From: Mycobacterium sp. 1164966.3
GTDB taxonomy: Bacteria > Actinomycetota > Actinomycetes > Mycobacteriales > Mycobacteriaceae
Direction: 5' to 3'
NCBI RefSeq assembly: GCF_001665395.1
Contig: NZ_LZSG01000062.1
Coordinates: 186,001-250,000, forward strand
Length of the DNA: 64,000 nucleotides
Shown one piece after another: positions 59,431 through 64,000 of the stretch. The notes beneath the pieces are model-generated. The model did no database searches. It was not told the DNA's origin and saw only the letters and a list, made by a program, of their open reading frames with translations. The first letter of the stretch is position 1, and each line of letters begins with the position of its first letter. The position numbers were made by a program, and so were the translations under genes.

Positions 59431-60249
59431 GTGAGTCACGAGGCCGACGCGGCCGACGCCGCCGGGTCGGTGAGCGCATGCCGCGACGGCGCGGTACTGC
59501 GTATCACGCTCGATCGGCCGGCCCGCCGTAATTCGTTGACCCGGTTGATGATCGAAGCGCTGGTCGCCACGCTCACGGATGCCGCCGCCGACGACGCACT
59601 GCGGGTGATTCATCTTCGAAGTACCGGCGAGGACTTCTGCGCGGGCGCAGACTGGCTGGCCACCAACAGCGGCGGACAGCGTCCCCGCACCGGCGATCTC
59701 GTCCGGCGGATACCGCACGCCGCCCACCGGGTGATCGAGCTTTTGCACAGCATCCAGCTGCCGGTGGTCTGCGCCGTGCAGGGTCGGGCCGTGGGCATGG
59801 GCTGCAATCTCGCGCTGGCCGCCGACTTCACCGTGGCCGCCGACGACGCCGTATTCTGGGAACCCTTTGTGGAGCGTGGCTTCAGCCCTGATTCGGGCGC
59901 TAGCTGGCTGCTGCCCCGGCTGATCGGTGTGGCGCGAGCCAGGCGCATGCTGCTGCTGGGTGAGAAAGTCAACGCCTCGGATGCCGCCGAATGGGGATTG
60001 GTTCATCAGACCGTGAGCGCGTCCGAACTCGACAACGCGGTCGAGGAGCTGCTGACACGGCTCGCCTGCGGCCCGACGGTGGCGATCGGACTGGCCAAGC
60101 AGGCGGTGCGCTTCAGCCAGCACGCGACCCTGGACCAAGCCATGACACAAGAACTCTACAACTTGGAACTAGCTTGCCGGACAGTCGATTTCAAAGAGGG
60201 CCTGGAAGCTTTTCGGCAGCGGCGCGAGCCACGGTTCCAGGGTCGATGA
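59431..60249 (+). CDS. Enoyl-CoA hydratase/isomerase family protein
   Basis: 272 residues from a GTG. Oxyanion regions are 'STGEDFCAGADWLATN' and 'VQGRAVGMGCNLALAADFTVAA'. The acid region is 'FWEPFVERGFSPDSGASWLLPRLIG', with Glu and Asp in the usual places. First of three tandem crotonases followed by two CoA ligases, all plus strand with overlaps. Confidence 0.87.
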   Translation: MSHEADAADAAGSVSACRDGAVLRITLDRPARRNSLTRLMIEALVATLTDAAADDALRVIHLRSTGEDFCAGADWLATNSGGQRPRTGDLVRRIPHAAHRVIELLHSIQLPVVCAVQGRAVGMGCNLALAADFTVAADDAVFWEPFVERGFSPDSGASWLLPRLIGVARARRMLLLGEKVNASDAAEWGLVHQTVSASELDNAVEELLTRLACGPTVAIGLAKQAVRFSQHATLDQAMTQELYNLELACRTVDFKEGLEAFRQRREPRFQGR

Positions 60250-60266
60250 CACGAAGGAAACACGGA

Positions 60267-61079
60267 ATGCCTACTGACTCGTTCGACACGATCGGCTACG
60301 AAGTCGATGGGCATACCGCCACCATCACGCTGAACCGCCCGGATGCCCTCAACGCGCTCAGCCCGCACATGATCAGCGAACTACGCTCCGCCTACGACGA
60401 GGCGGAGAACGACGACAAGGTGTGGCTGCTCATCGTTACCGGCACCGGCCGCGCCTTTTGCACCGGAGCTGACGTCAAAGCCATTCCCGAAGACGGCAAG
60501 GTGATCTACGAACGGCCTTACCTGTCCACCTACGAGCAGTGGGAAGCGCCGCAAGAAGGCACCCCGCCGTTCCGGACCATGGCCAAGCCGGTGCTGACCG
60601 CCGTCAACGGACTGTGCTGCGGTGCCGGCATGGATTGGGTCACCACGTCAGACATCGTCATCGCATCCGAACAGGCGACGTTCTTCGATCCCCACGTCAG
60701 CATCGGCCTGGTGGCCGGACGCGAGCTGGTCCGGGTGTCCCGGGTGTTGCCACGTTCGATCGCCCTGCGCATGGCCTTGATGGGCAAGCACGAGCGGATG
60801 AGCGCACAACGCGCCTTCGATCTCGGATTGGTCAGCGAAATCGTCGAGCACGACCGCCTGCTCGATCGGGCCCGCGAGATCGCCGAAATAGTCAACTCCA
60901 ATGCGCCACTGGCGGTTCGGGGAACGCGGCTGGCCATCCTCAAAGGTCTGGACGTGCCGCTGCACGAAGCCGAGATACTAGCCGAGACATTTCGCGAACG
61001 CGTGCTGCGAACGGAAGACGCGCAAGAAGGCCCCAGGGCCTTCGTAGAAAAACGGAAGCCGAATTGGCAATGCAGATGA
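60267..61079 (+). CDS. Enoyl-CoA hydratase/isomerase family protein
   Basis: 270 residues from the ATG at 60267, where GAAGGAAA is well placed; an ATG at 60246 overlapping the previous stop is an alternative. Oxyanion regions are 'GTGRAFCTGADVKA' and 'VNGLCCGAGMDWVTTSDIVIA'. The acid region reads 'FFDPHVSIGLVAGRELVRVSRVLP': Asp-x-His replaces the first P-E, and one Glu remains further on. Sister of the next gene. Confidence 0.86.
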   Translation: MPTDSFDTIGYEVDGHTATITLNRPDALNALSPHMISELRSAYDEAENDDKVWLLIVTGTGRAFCTGADVKAIPEDGKVIYERPYLSTYEQWEAPQEGTPPFRTMAKPVLTAVNGLCCGAGMDWVTTSDIVIASEQATFFDPHVSIGLVAGRELVRVSRVLPRSIALRMALMGKHERMSAQRAFDLGLVSEIVEHDRLLDRAREIAEIVNSNAPLAVRGTRLAILKGLDVPLHEAEILAETFRERVLRTEDAQEGPRAFVEKRKPNWQCR

Positions 61080-61876
61080 CAGCCGCCGACGGTTTCGAAA
61101 CCATCCTGCTCGAGGTCGACAGTGCCGACCACGTCGCGACGATCACGCTCAATCGGCCCGAGCAGCTCAATACGTTCAGCCGGACCATGTGCGAGGAGAT
61201 GGCACGAGCCTGGCGAACGGTCAAGCTCGACGAGTCGGTGCACGCGGTCGTGTTGCGAGCAGCCGGCACCCGAGCGTTCAGCGCCGGGCTGGACATCAAG
61301 ACGCCGTACGGCCAACCCGAAAATGTCTGGAACCATGAAGATCCCGGAGAGGCGCTCAGCCCGAAGTGGCAGAAGATGTGGAAACCGGTGGTGTGTGCGG
61401 TTCAGGGCATCTGCACGGCCGGCGCGTTCTATTTCGTCAACGAATCCGATGTGGTCATCTGCTCAACGGATGCAACGTTTTTCGACTCCCACGTCTCGGC
61501 CGGCCTGGTTTGCGCGTTGGAGCCGGTGGGGCTGATGCGCCGCATCGGACTGGGTGAGACATTGCGGATGGCGTTGATGGGCAACGACGAACGCGTCAGC
61601 GCCAACACCGCGCTGCGGATTGGGCTGGTCTCCGAGGTGGTGGCGCCGGGCCGGCTCTGGACCCGCGCGCATGAGATCGCAGCGGCGATTGCCGCCAAGC
61701 CCCCCTCGGCCACCCAGGGTACGGTGAAGGCGATTTGGGAGTCACTGGACAAGCCCTACCGCGCCGCCATGGAACAGGGACTCATCTACACCCGGCTGGG
61801 CAACCCGCTGGGCAAGGGTGAGCTGGCCGCCAGCAAGGACGTAACCGGCGTCAGGAAGGAACCGAAGATCCGGTGA
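61070..61876 (+). CDS. Enoyl-CoA hydratase/isomerase family protein
   Basis: 268 residues from the ATG at 61070 (an ATG at 61076 gives an ATGA overlap). Oxyanion regions are 'GTRAFSAGLDIKTPYG' and 'VQGICTAGAFYFVNESDVVI'. The acid region 'FFDSHVSAGLVCALEPVGLMRRIG' is built like that of the previous gene (D-x-H-x-x-x-G-L-V), so the two are a tandem duplication that has diverged. Coupled to the CoA ligase at 61873. Confidence 0.86.
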   Translation: MQMTAADGFETILLEVDSADHVATITLNRPEQLNTFSRTMCEEMARAWRTVKLDESVHAVVLRAAGTRAFSAGLDIKTPYGQPENVWNHEDPGEALSPKWQKMWKPVVCAVQGICTAGAFYFVNESDVVICSTDATFFDSHVSAGLVCALEPVGLMRRIGLGETLRMALMGNDERVSANTALRIGLVSEVVAPGRLWTRAHEIAAAIAAKPPSATQGTVKAIWESLDKPYRAAMEQGLIYTRLGNPLGKGELAASKDVTGVRKEPKIR

Positions 61877-63366
61877 CGGCCGACCACCCGCTCAGTCGAC
61901 GAATCGCCCATGTGCTGGACCTACAGCCGGATGCGCACGCGATCGAGTATGCCGGCCAATGGATCTCGTGGCATCAGGTCAATGATCTGGCACGGCACCT
62001 CTCCGCATTGACAGCTCGGCAGGGGGCTCGATCACAGGTCGGGATGCTGCTGCGCAACCGGCCGGGACACGTGGCCGCACTCCTCGGTGTGCTGTTGAGC
62101 GGCGGAACGGTTGTCACCATCAACCCATCTCGCGGTGACGAACGAACCAGGGCCGACATCGCGGCGCTGCGACTGCCGCTGGTCGCCGGCGAGCCCGACG
62201 ACCTGGCCACGTTCGTCACGGCGGCGCACCACACCGAGACAGTCCCGATTCCGGCTCTTCTGGACACGCCCCCCGGTGCGCCAATGCCGAGCCCCAGCAG
62301 GACGGGGCCCGTCGCCGAACCGGACGTCGCCGTGCGGATGCTGACCAGCGGCACGACCGGTCCGCCCAAACGCGTCGACCTCAGTTACGACATGCTGGCC
62401 CACACGGTCATGGGCGGTGAGCCGGACCGCGCAACGGCGCCCACCGAACTGCGACGGGGCGTCGCGATCGTCAACTCCCCGCTGGTGCATATCGGCGGAG
62501 TTTTTCGTGTGCTGCAATGCGTCACCGACGCGAGACCCTTTGTGCTACTTGACCGATTCGAACTCGACACCTGGGCGGCCGCGGTGCGCAAACACCGCCC
62601 CCGAACGGTATCGCTGGTGCCGGCCGCCTTGCGCACGGTGTTGCACTCCGGCCTGCCGCGCGCCGACCTGGCCGGCGTCCGCGCCGTGACCTGCGGCACC
62701 GCTCCGCTGTCGGCCGACGATGCCGACGCGTTCACCGAGAAGTACGGCATTCCCGTCCTGACGTCCTATGCCGCAACCGAATTCGGCGGCGGCGTGGCCG
62801 GTTGGACGCTGGCCGACTACCAGCGGCACTGGCGAGCCAAACGGGGCAGTGTGGGACGGCCGAACCCGGGCTCGGAGCTGCGGGTGGTCGACGAGAGTGG
62901 CACACCGCTCGGGCCCGACCAAGTCGGCCTGTTAGAGGTCAAGGCGGCACAAATGGGGGCGTCGGCGCCGTGGATGCGGACCACGGACTTGGCGCGAATC
63001 GACGACGACGGCTTTGTCTGGATCGTCGGACGCGCCGATCAAGCCATCGTCCGCGGCGGATTCAAGGTGATGCCCGACGACGTGCGCACCGCATTGGAGA
63101 GCCACCCCGCGGTGGCCGGTGCTGCCGTGGTAGCGCGGTCCGACGACCGACTCGGCGAGACCCCTGTCGCCATGGTGGAGTTGCGCGAAGCGGCATCAAC
63201 CGACGAGCTGATCGAATTCCTCGGGAAGCGGTTGGCGCGCTACGAGATTCCCACGGACCTCGCGATCGTCGATGCCATCCCGAGGACGCCGTCAGGCAAG
63301 CCCGACATCGATGCGGTCCGCAGCTTTTTCAGCGATACCGCCGCGCACAGCGACCATGGCCGGTGA
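61873..63366 (+). CDS. AMP-binding acyl-CoA synthetase
   Basis: 497 residues from a GTG overlapping the previous stop. The ATP loop is 'MLTSGTTGPPKRVDLSYD', the A5 region 'SYAATEFGGGVAGWT', A7 'MRTTDLARIDDDGFVWIVGRADQ' and the lysine region 'PRTPSGKPDIDAV'. All adenylation motifs are present, though it is shorter than the other FadD proteins here. It is followed by another ligase with an 11-base overlap. Confidence 0.88.
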   Translation: MTADHPLSRRIAHVLDLQPDAHAIEYAGQWISWHQVNDLARHLSALTARQGARSQVGMLLRNRPGHVAALLGVLLSGGTVVTINPSRGDERTRADIAALRLPLVAGEPDDLATFVTAAHHTETVPIPALLDTPPGAPMPSPSRTGPVAEPDVAVRMLTSGTTGPPKRVDLSYDMLAHTVMGGEPDRATAPTELRRGVAIVNSPLVHIGGVFRVLQCVTDARPFVLLDRFELDTWAAAVRKHRPRTVSLVPAALRTVLHSGLPRADLAGVRAVTCGTAPLSADDADAFTEKYGIPVLTSYAATEFGGGVAGWTLADYQRHWRAKRGSVGRPNPGSELRVVDESGTPLGPDQVGLLEVKAAQMGASAPWMRTTDLARIDDDGFVWIVGRADQAIVRGGFKVMPDDVRTALESHPAVAGAAVVARSDDRLGETPVAMVELREAASTDELIEFLGKRLARYEIPTDLAIVDAIPRTPSGKPDIDAVRSFFSDTAAHSDHGR

Positions 63367-64000
63367 CTCCCCCACGGTCGCGAAGATCCTGCGACACCAA
63401 GCTCGCTGCCGGCCCGAACACCCGATGCTGGTTTGCGACGACGAGCGCATCACCTACGCCCAGGCCGATCACCGGTCCGCGCAACTGGCCCGCGGGTTGA
63501 TCGCGCTCGGCGCCGGCAAGGGCACCCATGTCGGATTGTTGTACCCGAACGGTGCCGACTTCGTGGTGGGGACGCTGGCGGCGGCACGGATCGGTGCGGT
63601 GGTGATCCCGTTCTCCACCTTCGCGACGGCCCGGGAGCTGAAAGAGCAGTTGGTCGACAGCGATGTCGGGATTCTGTTGAGCGCCGCGTTTTTTCGCTCT
63701 CACGACTATGCACAGCGGATCAACCAGATGCTGACGGATGCCGTGCTCGAAAACGACGGGCGGCTATTTTGCACCGGCACACCGCAATTGCGCCATGTCG
63801 CCATTGGCCACGACATCGGGCGGATCTACCGGCTCGCCGATACCGTCGACATGACCCTCTTGCAGACGATGGAAGAGGATGTCGAAAGTTCAGATGTGCT
63901 GACCATCATTTACACCTCGGGCTCCGCCAGTGCCCCCAAGGGCGTAGTGCACACGCACGGTGCCCTGCTGGATCACCAGAAGAACCTCAACGAGATTCGG
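63356..64000 (+). CDS. AMP-binding acyl-CoA synthetase, N-terminal part only
   Basis: Starts at the ATG at 63356 and runs off the window. 215 residues can be read: 'HPMLVCDDERITYAQADHRSAQLARGLIALGAGKGTHVGLLYPNGADFVVGTLAAARIGAVVIPFSTFAT' and the ATP loop 'IIYTSGSASAPKGVVHTHG' near the end. Together with the gene before it this is a ligase pair at the end of the crotonase operon. Confidence 0.88.
   Translation, partial: MAGDSPTVAKILRHQARCRPEHPMLVCDDERITYAQADHRSAQLARGLIALGAGKGTHVGLLYPNGADFVVGTLAAARIGAVVIPFSTFATARELKEQLVDSDVGILLSAAFFRSHDYAQRINQMLTDAVLENDGRLFCTGTPQLRHVAIGHDIGRIYRLADTVDMTLLQTMEEDVESSDVLTIIYTSGSASAPKGVVHTHGALLDHQKNLNEIR

Noticed and set aside
1..64000. KstR/KstR2-type sterol operators
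   Set aside because: The recurring motifs here (TACTGTA, CTGTAC) do not match the AAC-N2-GTT or CAAG-N2-CTTG patterns as I know them. A systematic scan was not possible by eye.
1..64000. Insertion sequence, prophage, tRNA, rRNA
   Set aside because: No transposase, integrase, capsid or structural RNA gene was recognised on either strand.

Overview
The window is high-GC actinobacterial DNA and almost certainly a Mycobacterium chromosome, probably a slow grower. The evidence is a type VII secretion (ESX)-style toxin locus with a tuberculosis-necrotizing-toxin (TNT) domain, close relatives of the M. tuberculosis stress regulators RsfA (Rv1365c) and Rv1364c in the same order, several F420-type (LLM) oxidoreductases, four cytochromes P450 and a very dense set of acyl-CoA metabolism genes. 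I see no rRNA, tRNA, CRISPR array, transposase or prophage gene.

Region 1 (1-8700) is a polymorphic-toxin locus: a YbaB-like protein, a small EspC/WXG100-like protein, a 1796-residue CpnT-like toxin, then three candidate immunity or accessory genes joined by ATGA-type overlaps. The toxin frame holds a WXG100-like N-terminus, a long Pro/Ala/His linker, a papain-like (Tox-PL) domain, an alpha/beta-hydrolase domain and a C-terminal TNT NAD+-glycohydrolase domain. Between the Tox-PL and hydrolase domains, a complete Imm35/YrhB-like immunity gene (3631-4158), with a near-perfect ribosome binding site, lies in another frame inside the toxin frame. This is the most unusual object in the window.

Region 2 (8700-14500) holds two small membrane proteins, a TetR regulator fused to a hotdog thioesterase-like domain, an amidohydrolase, and the rsfA-Rv1364c-like sigma-factor control pair. 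In the latter, an in-frame amber codon separates the PAS sensor from the phosphatase-kinase-antagonist part.

Region 3 (14500-64000) is a catabolic island: acyl-CoA dehydrogenase pairs, P450s, short-chain dehydrogenases (one frameshifted), a KshA-like Rieske oxygenase, CoA ligases, a CaiB-type CoA transferase, an SCP2-type thiolase, an acyl-CoA carboxylase beta chain, many crotonases, hotdog thioesterases, amidohydrolases and LLM oxidoreductases, in short overlapping operons. The set fits activation, oxidation and beta-oxidation-like breakdown of a terpenoid, steroid-like or other alicyclic/branched substrate, but the substrate cannot be read from sequence.

Two operator families tie the island together. 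A 19-bp motif of the form TACWGTA-N9-GTA occurs at seven sites before most catabolic operons, including the promoter of the TetR gene at 56679. A second dyad, CTGTAC-N4-GTACAG, occurs five times around the TetR gene at 29189 and the P450/SDR/SnoaL genes beside it. Two families of palindromic extragenic repeats sit at gene ends. Several hydrolase-fold proteins lack catalytic residues and may be pseudoenzymes.
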